Source: Cryptomeria japonica (taxonomy: Eukaryota; Streptophyta; Pinopsida; Cupressales; Cupressaceae). Taken from it: a DNA stretch of 64,000 nucleotides. The stretch is from contig NC_081413.1 in assembly GCF_030272615.1 (NCBI RefSeq), forward strand, positions 15,756,285-15,820,284, read 5' to 3'. The position numbers were made by a program, and so were the translations under genes. The notes under the pieces are model-generated. The model saw nothing but the letters and a program-made list of their open reading frames with translations. It had not been told where the DNA came from and searched no databases. Shown here in pieces: positions 9,701 through 22,960 of the stretch (the first letter of the stretch is position 1; each line of letters opens with the position of its first letter).

Positions 9701-12700
9701 CATTTGCTTGAAGGAAACATTGGCTTTAACCTGGCAAAGGTCGTGGCATTAAGCAATACACATCAAGTGGTTACTGACAATGAGAAAAAGGCCACAATTG
9801 TGGATATCCAATGCCCCAAGAAACAACATGTTTAGGCACATCAATTTTCTGCTAATACGTTTATCCCTCTCATCCTTCATTGTATACTGCTCTAAAAAGC
9901 CATAAACACCATTCCATAAGTTTGGAGAAAATTAGAATCTCCAATATGCCAATGTAGAACATTCAACTTTGAGTAAGCCATAGCATCAATCACTTTCTTC
10001 ATTATCTCTAGGGGTTGAAATGTAGTGAAATAAGAACATTTTGCCACAAAATTAATGTGTGGCCATGAGCCAGGTCGGGACCCAAAGTGGGCCTGACTAA
10101 ATTTTTTTTGTTTTCATGCAACTGACCTTTGAAATGCCTCAGGAACCTTAAACACACCTCTGGAATCAATTGGCACCATTTTTGGATCATCAAACTGAGT
10201 TTTGCAACTTTCAGGCGCTTGCGCCACATTTTCGCATTTAATCGCGAAGACATAATTTTGAAACTAGTCAAAACACCTTTCTAGACTTCGCCATACTTTG
10301 ATATACAAACATGAACTCTACCAAACGGTTTCTCAAGATGAATCTCGAGCGAAGAAATATTAATGGTCAAAGATGAGCAACTGGCTTTGTCGGCACTGTG
10401 GACCTGATGAAGTCAATGCGCAGGCAACTTATGATGCATTTCTTAAAAAATATCAAACGATCTCCATAGACCCTCAAATCTCAGGCATAGGTACCTTGAA
10501 GTACATATCAAAACTTAGAATGCTCAATTCAACCAAAAGGTTGACTGGGTGGAAATGGTGTGCTCATGAAAATGGCCACTTTAATTGATATAGTAATGAA
10601 AGTACGAAACACTGAAACAGATGGCTCAAGAAACCCTTTTGAAAACCGATTAAACGGATTGGCAGGAGCTTGAAACTGGAAACATAGCTTGTCATTTATA
10701 CCAACAATAGCCTGGAACAAACATTCTAACATGACACTCACTGAGGCAACTTTTACACTTATGCAAAACAGGGCTCTGACTAGCTATTGAAAGAGGGACT
10801 TGTCAAACAACACAAACTGCAAACGGATTGAGCTTACCAAACTAAGCAAATGGATTTATAAAGACATGAAATTTGGCATGTTGACTCACATTTATGTATA
10901 TAATTCAATCCATTTTGAAATTATTCATGACAATTGACAGGGCAAAAGATATAAGCACTCAAAGTAGGCTACTTGGTAAAATCTGCATATGTGCCTAAAA
11001 TGCACTTTCAACTCACCCTTTGAAATGGGTACCTGATAAATTGATCCAAACTGAATTCTGAAAGTTGCAATGCACTTCATAGGTCAAATGAAAGGTGTAG
11101 GACACATTTCCCAAGCCTTACCCCTTGAAAACCAACTAGCTCCATTTTACCCTCTCTCTAACTAGGCCATTCAAACTGACTCATTTATGATCATTGGAAA
11201 TGCAGAGAAATTTTTTGCAATGGGCCTCTCAAATTCACTCAAATTTAACAAGTCCCAACAGAATGTGAATTGGATCAAGCTCCAAGACTCTCTGCATCAA
11301 TGGACAAGGGGGATAACTACCAATTTTAGGGGTTGTTCCCAATTTCTTTAACCATCTCTCTTTAGTATGCCTCAAAAGAGGCTAAAATAGGCATTAAAAA
11401 ATTATGAAAGAGTTAAGAAAATTAATAACTTGTATGTAATATATAATTTACTTTTGAGTAGCAGATTGAAGAAAGTGAATGACAAACTACCTTATAGTCA
11501 GTGTGTTTATCTATTCAGTAGAGGCCATCATATGTTGGATTCGAGTGATCCTACGCAGTTGTGAAATTTAATCCTACACCTATAAGAATTTGTGAATATA
11601 CTCCTAGATTAGTCCATTGTGATTTGCTTGTTCTAAATTAGGAACCTCTCTTCCAATTATAGTGCTAAGCTAAGTGCAAGTGTTGACTTTTACAACAATG
11701 GATGGAGTTAGGACCCTACAAGGGCATAGGTAGAGTAATGTATTCCTCTAACATGTAGACAAGTCCTTTCCATCTAAGGTGATTGCTGAAGGATAAGCCC
11801 TATGACCCACTTAAGATAAGCTTATCCATTCAAGATTGGCAATAGTTAAGGAGCATACTATGTCGGTAGACTATCAACCATACCAACTAGTTAGCAAATT
11901 GATACTACCTGTTTCACGCAAGCGAGGTATACTCTGCATTGATCTAGGATATTGGATAGATTATGCCAAGATCATGTGGGCCTAGGGGCCAATTGCATGC
12001 CAGCGATGGATGTCCTCATTTCTTAGTCATCCGATGGACTATAGGGAAGAGAATTTATAATGAAGAATAGGTAGGTAATAATTGGGCCAATCTTATAGTA
12101 TAGTTTTGGGCATATCTTGATGTAGAATTGGTATACTTGAGCTTGTTAGGATGAGGAAGGATTCTTGGTGTAACTTAATACATTTAATCCTATTCCCACT
12201 TACTTGATGGTGTAGAAGACTGGGGAAACAAATGTGACCCATACTGTAGTGTGCAATGCATCAATATTTCTTATAACTGGGATGCACTATGGGTAAGTGG
12301 TAGTTAGCCATTGTGGATGTGTCAGTCTCTAACTATGTAAATGTTATTCACTATATATATGAATCACAATAGACCTAGTCACTGAATATGTGTGACATAT
12401 GCTAAAGCTAGTCAATATGTATATGGGATATGTACAGGTTACTAATCTTGTGATGCGTGCTTGAATCACTTTATGAAATCGGGGAAATATGAAAGGGTAC
12501 AACCCTTGAGTAATTATACATGTATGCATACTACTTGAAAGCAATTAGATATTATATTATGATTGGGATAATTTTAATAAATAGTCCTGGTTTAAAGAGA
12601 GATCAAATATCTCATATGAGAGGAGAGAATGAACTTCCCCTAAACTTCAAGGGAAAACTATGAAGCCTTTGACTTCCCTCAAAGGGATACATAGGTAGGG

Positions 12701-12899
12701 TCATCTAGAATGAACCCTCAAGGTGTAGGTTTAGGTATAATGGGGATTCTAATTTCAAGAGATTACCACCTTTGAGTACAAGCACAAGTGGTGGAGTAGA
12801 GTTGTCACCACTATGGTGATTGAATAATTTATGATGTTGACACTTATAAGCTAAGAAAAAAAAAGATTGGACGATTAAGTTGGTACTTAAAAAAAATTA
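9701..12899. other. No supported gene
   Basis: Mixed-composition noncoding sequence. Two frames near 10008-10271 (minus) and 10373-10588 (plus) have no recognised motif and no splice-linked partners that I could find. Probably old repeat sequence, but I cannot assign a family. Confidence 0.35.
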
Positions 12900-15800
12900 A
12901 AAATTAGTAGCAATTGAGGGTGGTTGTTACAGATAGTTGTAGTTTTGCATGTATGCTTCATGCATGGTATGAGTAGGTTTGTATATTTTTTAACGAGGAA
13001 ATGTCGGTATATGTTTAACCATCGGTTATTTATGAGTTGTGAAGTTGGTATGGTTTTAAAATCGTCTAGACAACTTGTTCCCTCTAGGGGTTTTGTAGCT
13101 TTCCTGTTCTACTAAAAGCTATGGGTTTGTGTGTAATTTGGAGTATGCTTGGTGGATTGAGATTTACATAGAGATAGTTTTGCATGTTTTGCATGTTAAA
13201 CAAATTTAGGGTTTGCAGATTTGTGGAAAAATTATGTTCAGATTCTTAGAGATTTTTAGATGAACAATTTTCAAATTTTCAAAAATGTTTTTAAGTTCCT
13301 TTACTATAGTGCTTAGTTGTGGATTTGTTTGGCAAATCGAGTTTGTTGGTGATTTGATGTTTGAGTCTTAAAATCTACGAGTTATTTTTTTTATATTTTA
13401 GTTTTGCATGTTATTGATGTGATGATGAGTTTGCATGTTTCAATGTTTGGATCTACAAGTTATGCAGTTATGGGTAGGCCACCCATTTGATTGCAATGAG
13501 ATGGCTTGGATGTGAATTGTCTATATCCACTATGTTGATTTAGTTTTGACATAGATTCAATTTGTAGGGCTTGTTTGTGGTCATTTGTACATTGCCATGG
13601 TATTTTGAGATGAGAGGATGGATGATGCTTTTTGAGTAATTGAATAGTAAGTTGTTGGGACTTGTAGCATGTTGTTTATCTTCTAATTTTGGATATTTTA
13701 TGATACAGGAGCACCGGTGTAACCGGTTACCAATGTATCTTGCATGGTGTTTGTGTTAGGCTGCAAGGATGGGATGTCCTTCATTGGATCTCCCTACCTT
13801 GACTGCATCATTTTTGAACTCTACTTATTATTGTTGATATTGCAAGTGTAGTTTTTGATTGTGTTATAATCATGGATGATCTTCATTATGAGATGGTTAT
13901 CATGATGTCATGTGTGACTTGGTATCATGGTTTAGTGGGAGGAGTTGGTAGTGATGTGGATTCACCATTTGATGATGGATGATCTTCTTGAGTGTTGCAT
14001 ATGTTTGGAGGAGCACTTAGATCTTATCGATACAAAAGGGTCTTTCATATTTACAGGTTCATTGGTAGGAGATGGTTATCTTCATGTTTATTGGATATGT
14101 TGACATCTTGGTTAGTCATGGAGGTCTTTGGTTGAGGTGTCAGTTTATGACTTGTTGGTTTTGCTAGGTGATCATTTCTTACAGGATGTTTTGCTATTAT
14201 GTCATGTTGTGCTCTTGAATATGCATTTAAAGTTTTGACATGATACAGGTGCTCTTAGTACCATGATATGTCAATTGGAGCATATGATCTTCTTTTAGGG
14301 GATGTTAGATCATTATGTCATGTTTATGTTCCTAATTTTCAAGGTTGGAGCTTTGACATTGATCTTGTTGATTCTCTTTATATTGGGCACATGATCATTT
14401 GCTTGATTACTTCATGATGATCCTATGTTGCATTCGGGGTTTGGCATGGATAGATTGGTTATATGTGCTCATTGATATTTGGAGACTTAGGTGATTTTGG
14501 AGTTTTGTTATGATTAGAGACATAATTGTTTAGATGGTTACTCTTGATGAGATTTGAACAGGAAGTCAGAGGAGAATACGCCTTTGTTGGACATGAGTCC
14601 AACATGGACCTATGGGGATAGTGTTCTTGGATAATTCATAATGAAATGGATATGTTTAATAAGTATTCGCATTCCCCACTCTTAGTCTACTTGATGGTTT
14701 ACTACTCGAGAGGTATTGTCCATTGTTCCTTTCAGGTGTCTAATGACTTATGCTTATCTTTCATAGATATGGATCTTGAGCTCTACATAGATGGTTAGTT
14801 TTGGAGAATTTATTTGAGGGATGCATGGTTATTTCATTGTGTATATGGTTGTTATTATGATGTCATTATGAGGATCTTAGCAGATGTTTTATTGGCTTCT
14901 TATCATAATATGAGAATGGTTACTTTGGGTTTTATCTTCCTAGTTTTTGAGAAGCTTACATCCATGATGGTGATATCTTATATATGTTTTGTTTGATCTA
15001 ATGAGAGTAAATGTTTGAATGTTGTTGAGGCTTTTCATTAGGGTTGTGAAGGAGGTATTACTTGACATAGCTTAGCACTTTGAGGTATTGGCAAAAGGAC
15101 ATGATTGTGATATGATTTATAGGTTTTATTTTTTCTATGGATACTTCCTAGAGGTTTGTTGTCACATTTTTTAGTGTGATGGGCTTGGGAGAGTTATGGT
15201 GACATTTTATCAGAGATTATGCAGTAGTTTGTGTTGCATATGTGGGTCATTGTGATTGTTATTTGTTACTAAATGGTTTAACTATTTGGCACATCTTTGG
15301 TGTAAGTGTTGATTGGTACACTTGGTATGCCATGATTTATCTTTAGTTTTGACATTACCCATGTAGTGGGATTTACTAGATGTGTGTGTTCTTCATTAAT
15401 AGGTTTGGTACAAGGAGCTCATGATTGCAATTTATGAGTTGTTTTTTTATTGGCATGAGTTCAAGTGATGTTTCAAATACCTTTGAGGTACATGGATGAT
15501 TGAATAGATTAGTAGTTGTTGTGGTTTCTTTTTGTAATCATGTGGGTTTTTTAGTTGGATGATAACAATTAGTTTTGGTTGTTCTAATTGTTTTGGAATA
15601 TTTGTGTTTGATCTAGACCTGAGAGAAATGATTTGAGCTTCAGAGTTGTGTTCTAGTAATGGGTTTCAAGTTGGACATATTGATGCTTCTATAAATCTTG
15701 TGAGCAAAGTGGAGTTGTGACAGTTGTTTGTAGCCTTAACAATCACTTGGATTTTATGCTTGTGTTCTTTGGATTGGTACATTTTCACCTTGACTTACTC

Positions 15801-16025
15801 CTTTTATTCCATATATCATGGTATATTGGAGATGAGATCATTTCTTGCTTGATATGGTGGAAACCTTAGATTTAGTTGTAGATATTTTGTGGGAGCACGA
15901 GAGCATGTTGGAAATTCACGTGGTTTCATGGATAGTTTTGATGCATCATCTCTTTCTTTGACCCTTTGCATTTAAATCTTTTTTCAGATTGGTCATGGTA
16001 AGGTGTTTGACAAGTAGGAGAAAGT
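12900..16025 (+). other. 3.1-kb T/G-rich noncoding tract, probably internal region of an LTR element
   Basis: The plus strand is strongly T- and G-rich, full of words like GATGATCTTC, TTTGCATGTT and TATGTCATGTT, with only two plus-strand frames over 60 codons (12924-13115 and 14814-14996), neither recognisable. It runs straight into the LTR-like sequence at about 16026. A large noncoding retroelement derivative would fit; no 5' LTR was found, so this stays an inference. Confidence 0.35.
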
Positions 16026-16815
16026 TGGGAATTAAAGTGTCTCGGCCTTAGCCATTCCTAGCATTGTGTTTATTTATTTATTTAATGTCTTAATTGTAAT
16101 TTCTTCCTCATCATATTTTGTCATACAGTGTGACATGGCACAGTGAGTTATCTTCACATTGGAAGGTGACATGGAAGATAACAAGAATGTAATATGTCAT
16201 TTTATGGGAAAGTACACATCCCACTTTGGTAGAGATGTTTTCTTATGTGTCAACATCTTATAAACCTGTGTGAGTCATTATTGTATGACAGATTCCTATG
16301 ACATTTTAGACAAGTGTTAGAAGGCATTTTAGGTTATGAAGGGTTATAAGAGAATCAGTTATTTATAGTTATTTATGATGGATTCTCTTACATCTATAAG
16401 TGTTGTCATATATGATAGAGCATCTGTCACACCTATTATTAGCAAAAAACAAGTGCCCAAGTTTGTAGGTATGTGAGAGGGGTTAAAAAATGTTGTGCAA
16501 GTGTCACTTTGCATGCTTACAATTGGTTGGAAAATGTGCCACAAGGATTTGCATGACCCTCTCTTTTGGCTTTATCTAGAAGCCACTTCAAACATGTATT
16601 TCTTTATATATTGTATGTCTTCTATGAGCCTAGAAGTGTATTGTAACAGTCTGTTGCAGATTAATACATGGGCTTGATAAGATGGAGTGCGGATTTTTAC
16701 CCAAAAGGGTTTTCCCCACGTCTATCGTTGTTTCTTCTCTTCTATCTATCTTTCTATTATTCTTCTTCTTTCGTATTCTTGAAGAGTTGATTTACATGTC
16801 GTTATGCTGCCAAAA
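16026..16815 (+). mobile_element. Copia-like LTR (ends approximate)
   Basis: It starts at about TTGGGAATTAAAGTG. A TATA-like TTTATATATTG lies near 16603, then a transcribed-like region with AACAGTCTGTTGCAG. TTTTTACCCAAAAGGGTTTTCCCCACG at 16696-16722 is a signature often found near the R/U5 part of plant copia LTRs. A 10-bp inverted repeat (TAAGAGAATC / GATTCTCTTA) lies at about 16347-16391. Boundaries and target duplication were not resolved. Confidence 0.5.
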
Positions 16816-17635
16816 TTCGTTTAAATTTGCTCACTAATAGATGAGAAATTAACTATGCCTGTTTCCACTTTAATGACTTAATAGTATGTATTTGTATCAA
16901 ATTGTTAAAAAATGCAGGATACTAAAGATGCATACTAGATCTCGGATGTCTTTCTAGATCCATCTTTCCCTTTCACTATTACCAATTTTTTTATAGTCAC
17001 TATTCCTTTGTCATTCACTTTCTTATTAAAAATGTAGCCATTCATTCTTTACAAGAATTGAAGATCTACGATTAGATAGTGGATGGTGGTCATCACACGA
17101 GACTATCTCACGTCCTTAACCATTCTCCATTAAATATTATTTTTCTGTTCTTCAATCAGAAAACTCCTCCTCACCCCACAATAAAAGTCTGGACCATGCA
17201 TAAATAATCTCATATTTTGTATTCTTTAACGAATGTTATGGGCAGTCACATAATGCTCACATCCTCCATTGTCTATCTGGATTGACAGGGAGAGAAATAA
17301 TGATGAAGATCTACCAAACCCACTAAAAGCAATATTGAGAATAACCTTATTAATATTCATATTTCTCCATTATTACCTGACAGTAGAACTGTAGTTATTT
17401 AATCAATTAATTTCTTGAATACCTTTCTTATACTGCGAGTAATATATGGTGGACTGTATCAAGAATGAGACCTTGTAAATGCTTCACAACTCTGCATTTT
17501 CCACTATCTCACATTGCTCATTATCATGATTTGTTCTACTTTTTGGAGACAAAAAATCATCATAGATAGTCTTGTTTAGCTTTTGGATTGCATTGAATTT
17601 GTCTTTCTGTGTTTTTGTTTATTGTTTTCTCTTGT

Positions 17636-17825
17636 TGAGTGGTTGAAATCTTTCCATGGAAGTTGAGTGGTTGAAATCTTTCATGATAACTTCAAATTTG
17701 GGTTATTTCAAAAGCATATTAAACAAATTCAAAGATGCATCCATAAATGGACTAAGTTCGTATAAACATTAAGTCTTTAAACTCATATTAAACAAATTCA
17801 AAGATGCATCCATAAATGGACTTAT
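17636..17825 (+). repeat. Two short local duplications
   Basis: GTTGAGTGGTTGAAATCTTTC is repeated about 28 bp apart near 17636-17684. A word of about 38 bp beginning CATATTAAACAAATTC is repeated at 17715 and 17784 (69-bp period) with almost no differences, so the second duplication looks recent. Confidence 0.8.
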
Positions 17826-18613
17826 TTCTAATAAGTGGAGATAGACCTTTCTTTATTGGAATGAAGATTTTATTAGATATTCAAAGTTAAGTTATTATTA
17901 TATAAGAACTATAGTTACTAAATAATTATAAACACATTTTATTTGATGAATTTTGTAATTGAAGCATAAAGATAAGGATGAAAAGAAGATAATAATATTT
18001 TCAAATTGTAAGTTAATTTATAGTAAATTATAACAAATATATTGTGATATTTTTTCTATATAATAGTTTTGTTCTACTAATCATGATCATTATATTTTTT
18101 TAAATAAAATTTAGAAAATATTAATAATATATATTACTTCATTTCAAAGATCATCATAAAGTTTTGATAGTAGTTTCAAAAGAATTAAAATATTTTAAAT
18201 GGAATAAAAAAGTACATTTATTTTCAATAGTTTTATTATCACTTCCCTCTTCTATGTTAAGTGGAGGATGAAAAGGGAGCACTCCACATAATATAATGTT
18301 ATTAGGAAGTCAAGAACTGTGTATAAATAGTATAATGCTTACATCATTTTTAGTTTGTGGTTTAAGGAGTTTGTTATTCTTTTTATAAGGCATGGTATAG
18401 AGACAATAAGATCTATACTTAACATGAAAATTATATGTTTCGTAGTTTACAAAATATAACATGTTCATGTAAAAATAAGAAATAATTAAAATTAACTTTG
18501 TAGGATATAGTTTGATTTTTTTAATGATAAAAATAAGTCTTTTTGAGCTAACACGGCACAATTTAACAAATTGTCAAATTATTAGGATCAGTTTGACCTT
18601 GGTTAAAGTAGTT
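17826..18613. other. AT-rich sequence without a gene
   Basis: Very AT-rich. The minus-strand frame at 18310-18561 is low-complexity Tyr/Lys/Ile-rich and shows no motif. Nothing else is supported. Confidence 0.4.
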
Positions 18614-19014
18614 TGTTAAGTTCAAACCTAAAGAACACAAATGGTGCAATTAACACTCATTGCATTGGTGATTCTCATAGGGGAATGAAGTGTTAGTTTG
18701 AAAAGATGTTTTACATATCTAGTTTATTTTTACCTAGTAGACCTATCCACGCTACACTTAAGCTCACTTAGAAGTGTTCATATTTTATCTCGCCTCATGA
18801 GTGCACTACATGTGTCCTCTCACATTTTCCAAGTGTTCCTACATTTTTAGAGGTGTAGTAAGACTTCCAATCCTACCTTCTTACCTCCTTGTTTTTCCTT
18901 CATCTGCATTCTATGCATTTTTTATATCAGTATTGGTATTATTGCATTTGTGTTCAACCTTTTTTATTTTTACAAGGATCTTGTGAGCTCATGAGTCTCT
19001 TGGTGACTCTAACA
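18614..19014 (+). mobile_element. Candidate 5' LTR ending at a degenerate primer-binding site
   Basis: Sequence running from TGTTAAGTTCAAACC to GACTCTAACA has TG...CA ends with matching TGTTA/TAACA termini and is about 401 bp. It is followed at once by TGGTATTAGATC (19015-19026), a two-mismatch version of TGGTATCAGAGC, the initiator-Met tRNA primer-binding site. The left end is inferred from the terminal dinucleotide only. It does not match the sequence after the copia pol block at 23.88 kb, so it may belong to a different element. Confidence 0.5.
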
Positions 19015-19324
19015 TGGTATTAGATCTCTAAATCTACAAACCCCTTCTCTTATTTTGGAGATTTTTATCAACTATTTTAATATAGTGAGTCTTGGAGTAA
19101 ATCAAGCTCACTATTACATCTATGAGGACCAAATACATATGGATTAACAACAAAATTAATAAGATTTGGTAACTATTATATACATAATCTTCTAGGAGGG
19201 CCCCTTTAGAGGCTATATAAAATTCCATACAACATTATTGTTGTATAACCATCATCTAGATGTATATGTCGCACAATTGGTGAAATAAGGTCTACTTTTA
19301 TATTATTTTTTTATTATGCAATCT

Positions 19325-19525
19325 ATTGGTGATTTGATTTGTAAACCCCAAATCCTTAAGGTTGGGTACTTTCCTAGGTGTTAGGGGTGTCAAACCTAGG
19401 AAGAATACAACAAAACCTTAAAATGGGTTGAGCAACTAAAGGCCAATTATTGAGGTAGGTAAGACCTCCTTCACTTCTAGCTCTACTAAACTAAGGGGGT
19501 TTTCCCTAAGATGTTATTGTTGTGC
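19325..19525 (+). repeat. Dispersed repeat, copy 1 (partner at 49,855-50,025)
   Basis: AAATCCTTAAGGTTGGG...GGGTGTCAAAC...GAAGAATACAACAAA...GACCTCCTT...TTTTCCCTAA is alignable over about 170 bp with 49,855-50,025 in the same orientation. This is probably an LTR or untranslated region of one family. The rest of 19,526-20,270 is noncoding, with TATA-like ACATATAGAGG near 20,008, and may be the 5' untranslated or LTR part of the copia element that follows. Confidence 0.6.
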
Positions 19526-20325
19526 TTTGTACTCATGCCCCTCTTTGCTGCTTAGAAAAGTGGAGACCCCCTCTTCTTTTCTTTAGTTACCCTAAGGGTT
19601 TCTCCCCTTAGTGTTTACTTTCATTTCCCTCCCCTATTTCTTGTTTTGGTCTTCTCAAAGTTTGGGCTTTGGGCCTTCATTTTTCCCTTTTATCTTTGAG
19701 ATAGTATATCCTTGACCACCAATATTTACTTTTTTCACTTCACATTTTCTTGTTTGTCGGCATCGAGCTTTGGGCTTCAACTATTCACTTGTTGGCAAGT
19801 GAACCTTATAGGCCCAACTCTGATCCTAGACCTTGGTCTTCCTTCTGGGATCAAGCATCAAATGTTCATTCTTTGTTTGGTGACAAGTGAATACCAAAAG
19901 CCCGATCCCCAACTCTAGTGTTTCCCTATGTTGGACTTACTTGTGACCTCCAATTCCATGTGCATTAAATGTGGTGGGTGGTTTATGGAAGCAGGAAATC
20001 CACCTACATATAGAGGTGTTGAAAAATTCATTTTTCATCCTTGTGCATACAAATTTAGAGTATCCTAAGCCTTAAAGAGTTTCATAACAATCAATCATGT
20101 TCCCTACTTGCTCTGGCTAGTACACACATACTCTCTATAGATAATCAAGGTCAGTAGTTTGGTGTTCGTAGGTGGGTGATTTCACCTTTTCTTTATTTAT
20201 TCTTCATTTTGTTTTGTGTGTTTGTTGTTTTAGGGCTGCCCCTTTATGGTCTTGATGTCCTCTGCTTCTTTTGATTTTTATTTTTTTTCGTTGTCCTTTG
20301 AGGGTTTCACCCTCATCATCACTTG

Positions 20326-20783
20326 AGATGAGGCGACAGTTGTTTGAGATCCCTTTATTAGGGAATCATAGGAATCAAGGAAAAGGCAAGAACCAAAAGC
20401 AATCTAAGCCAAAGCCACAACAAGATAGAGCACAATCATCCTCTCCACAAGAACGCAATACTTCATCTTCTTTCAAGAAAGGAAAATTACCTAAGAAAGA
20501 GAAGCCAAATTGTTCATATTGCAAGAAATTTGGTCATGATGACCATCGTTTCCACTCAAAATAAATTGATGAGTTGACAGACATCATTAAGAAGAAAAAC
20601 ATCCATTTTCCCTATGCCTACAAGAAGAAGGATTCATCTCCTTCCCCTTCCTCACAATCAAAAGGAAAAGGGCAAGCATTTGTGAAAACAACAAGTTCTT
20701 CACAGCAATGGATACTTGACTTGTGTGCCTCTCACCACATGAGCTCTACAAACGGAGCATTTTTCCTCATTGAAGCCATCTAA
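20326..20783 (+). pseudogene. Ty1/copia Gag C-terminus and protease, decayed
   Basis: A Lys/Gln/Ser-rich tail leads to a zinc knuckle, CSYCKKFGHDDHRF, which has the CX2CX4H spacing but Phe instead of the last Cys. After a stop at 20562-20564 and a frame shift, the protease active site reads WILDLCASHHMSS, where functional copia enzymes have W-I-L-D-S-G-A-S/T-x-H; Ser-Gly has become Leu-Cys. The N-terminal capsid part of Gag is missing. The product would have been the particle protein and its processing enzyme; both are dead. Confidence 0.8.
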
Positions 20784-21275
20784 GGTACCTCACATTTTCA
20801 TTGGTGATGACACACAAGTGGAAGTTGAAGGGAAGGGTTCGGTTGACATGAATGATGGAACATTTGAGAATGTTCTCTATGTTCCTAAACTGATCGCCAA
20901 CCTTCTTTCAATATATCAAATCACCCACTATGGAAATGGAAAGAAAGTTGAGTTCACACCTGATTTAGTTGTGGTCAAAGAACTTGAGAATGATGACTTG
21001 GTAGTAGTGGGACAAGCCAATCACAACACATGGATTTATTCATTCTCCATTTTTGAGCCTCATTCTCCTTCTATTGCCTTGTTCACTCATTCAAATTTAG
21101 AAAGTGAGCTATAGCAGGAGCAATTTGGACATCTCAATTATTTCTATCTTGAACAACTAAGCTCCAAGGACAAGGTCACAGGTGTTCCTCAAATCAACTT
21201 TTTAAATGGTGTATGTTCAAGGTGTTCCATGGCCAAGCATCTTGAAGAGAAGTTTGATAAAGGGAATTCTTAGAA
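20770..21275 (+). pseudogene. Copia protease remainder and GAG-pre-integrase domain
   Basis: The frame 20770-21114 gives VPHIFIGDDTQVEVEGKG and LYVPKLIANLLS, the standard copia region after the protease active site (LHVPxLxxNLLS). Past a stop at 21112-21114 the GAG-pre-integrase zinc-binding motif follows, with FGHLNY and CSRCSMAKH near 21126-21240. It is continuous in gene order with the integrase below. Confidence 0.75.
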
Positions 21276-21279
21276 ATCT

Positions 21280-21780
21280 TTGGAAGTTCTGCAATTGGTT
21301 CACAGTGATGTAGGAGGCCCATTTCCAGTGTTGTCATTTAGCAAGGCCCGCTATGTCCTCACCTTCATTGATGACTACTCCCACTTCACTTGGGTCTACT
21401 TTCTTGTTCACAAGAGTGAAGTGTTTGACAAATTTCTAGCCTTCAAGGTTCATGTTGAGAAGCAATTAGGGAATCTAGTCAAGATTCTCCACACAGACAA
21501 TGGAAGGGAATATGTGAACACTAGACTTGAGGAATTTTGTACTCTTGAGGGGATTTATCTTTAGCAATTAGTTGCATACACTCCATAGTAGAATGGTGTT
21601 TCAAAAAGGAAGAATAGAGCCCTTGAGGAGATGGATAGCTATATGATTCATGCTCATTCTCTTGGTCCAACTTTTTGGGCAGAAGCTATCAGTTGTGCCA
21701 CACACATTTAAAATCAGGTTCCCCACAAATATTTGAAGGGTATGACTCCTTTTGAGGCTTGGTGTGGTATAAATTGATTG
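21280..21780 (+). pseudogene. Ty1/copia integrase core, catalytic Glu lost
   Basis: The first catalytic Asp is in LVHSDVGGPF, the second in ILHTDNGREYVN. The third motif, normally N-G-V-A-E-R-K-N-R-T, reads NGVSKRKNRALEEM at about 21594-21635, so Glu is replaced by Lys. Stops occur at 21562 and near 21586, 21708 and 21775. Integrase would insert the cDNA into host DNA; this copy cannot. The next fragment (21846-22142) holds the PCIFVGYPKGVKAYRLMDLETHEV region that follows the core in copia. Confidence 0.85.
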
Positions 21781-22239
21781 TGAGACACTTCAAAGTCTTC
21801 GGGTGTCCCACACGGGCTTGCATTCCTCCATAGAAGTGCAAGGAATTGGAACCTCAAAGTACACCTTGCATATTTGTTGGATATCCTAAGGGTGTTAAGG
21901 CATATAGACTTATGGATCTAGAGACACATGAGGTATTAATTGAGAGAAGTGTTCACTTTGAGGAAATCTCTCCTAGCTTGACCTCTTGTCCTCCTCATTA
22001 TTCCTCCATTATGGTAAGTGATGATCATGATTCAGATGATGATTCCACCTCAAATTCGACTCACATGCACACACCTTTGTCTTGTCCACTTGAAGCTCAG
22101 GAAGCTCATCCTTCATCTCCTACAAGACCTCATTGGGATTGATAGACTTGAGTTAGTAGGTTTTCTTGTTGGGGATCATTCAGATACTTGAAGGACTCGG
22201 TTAAAACATCGGGATATTCCACATGATTACATTGCTTCA

Positions 22240-22960
22240 GCTTTTGATCCACAATCCTTTAAGGAAGCATCAGGCATTCCTGAGTGGGATTCAACAATGG
22301 AGGAATAGTATAGTTCCTTTATGAGGAAAAACACATGGGAATTAGTTCCTTTCACTAAGGGGAGAAATAGGGTTTGATGTAAGTGGATCTATCATAATAA
22401 GTTTGCAGAGAATGGTAGTGTGGATAAGTACAAAGCTCAACTCGTTGCAAAAGGTTTCTCACAGGTTCTTGGTGTTGATTATATTGAAACCTTTTCACCT
22501 GTAGCTAAGATGAACTCCATTCACTTGACACTTTCTATTTTTGTAGCTCATGGTTGGGTTGTACATAAGATGGATGTGAAGACTGTGTTTCTTCATGAGG
22601 ATCTAGAAGAGGATATTTACATGGAACAACCACAGGCTTTCATTCAGGGTTCTTCTTTGGTTTGTAGATTGAGGAAGTCTATATATAGCTTCAAGCAAGC
22701 CCCTAGGGCTTGGTATGCCAAGATGGATTCCTTTCTTCACTTTGCAAGATTCACCAGGTGTCATTCAAATCCAAATGTTACATTTTTTTATTAGATGACT
22801 CATTTGCTACTCATGCTCAATGTTGATGACTTGATCATTACGGGGAGTACCTCATCCATCATTGGCAATGTCAAATCTACTTTGTATGAGAGATTTTCTA
22901 TGACTGACTTGGGCCTTTTGCACTACTTTCTCAAGATTGACATCTCATAGTCTTCTTCTA
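22240..22960 (+). pseudogene. Ty1/copia reverse transcriptase, decayed
   Basis: Conserved blocks are in order: KAQLVAKGFSQVLGVDYIET, FSPVAKM, KMDVKTVFLHEDLEEDIYM, MEQPQAF, SIYSFKQAPRAWYAKM, then LNVDDLIITGS at about 22,820. The catalytic box is N-V-D-D rather than Y-V-D-D. In-frame stops at about 22307, 22375, 22795 and 22948 disable it. Confidence 0.85.

Noticed and set aside
13705-13735. CACCGGTGTAACCGGTTACC as part of the ACCGG site system
   Set aside because: Two sites here lie outside the 24.6-kb element with no others nearby; probably chance.
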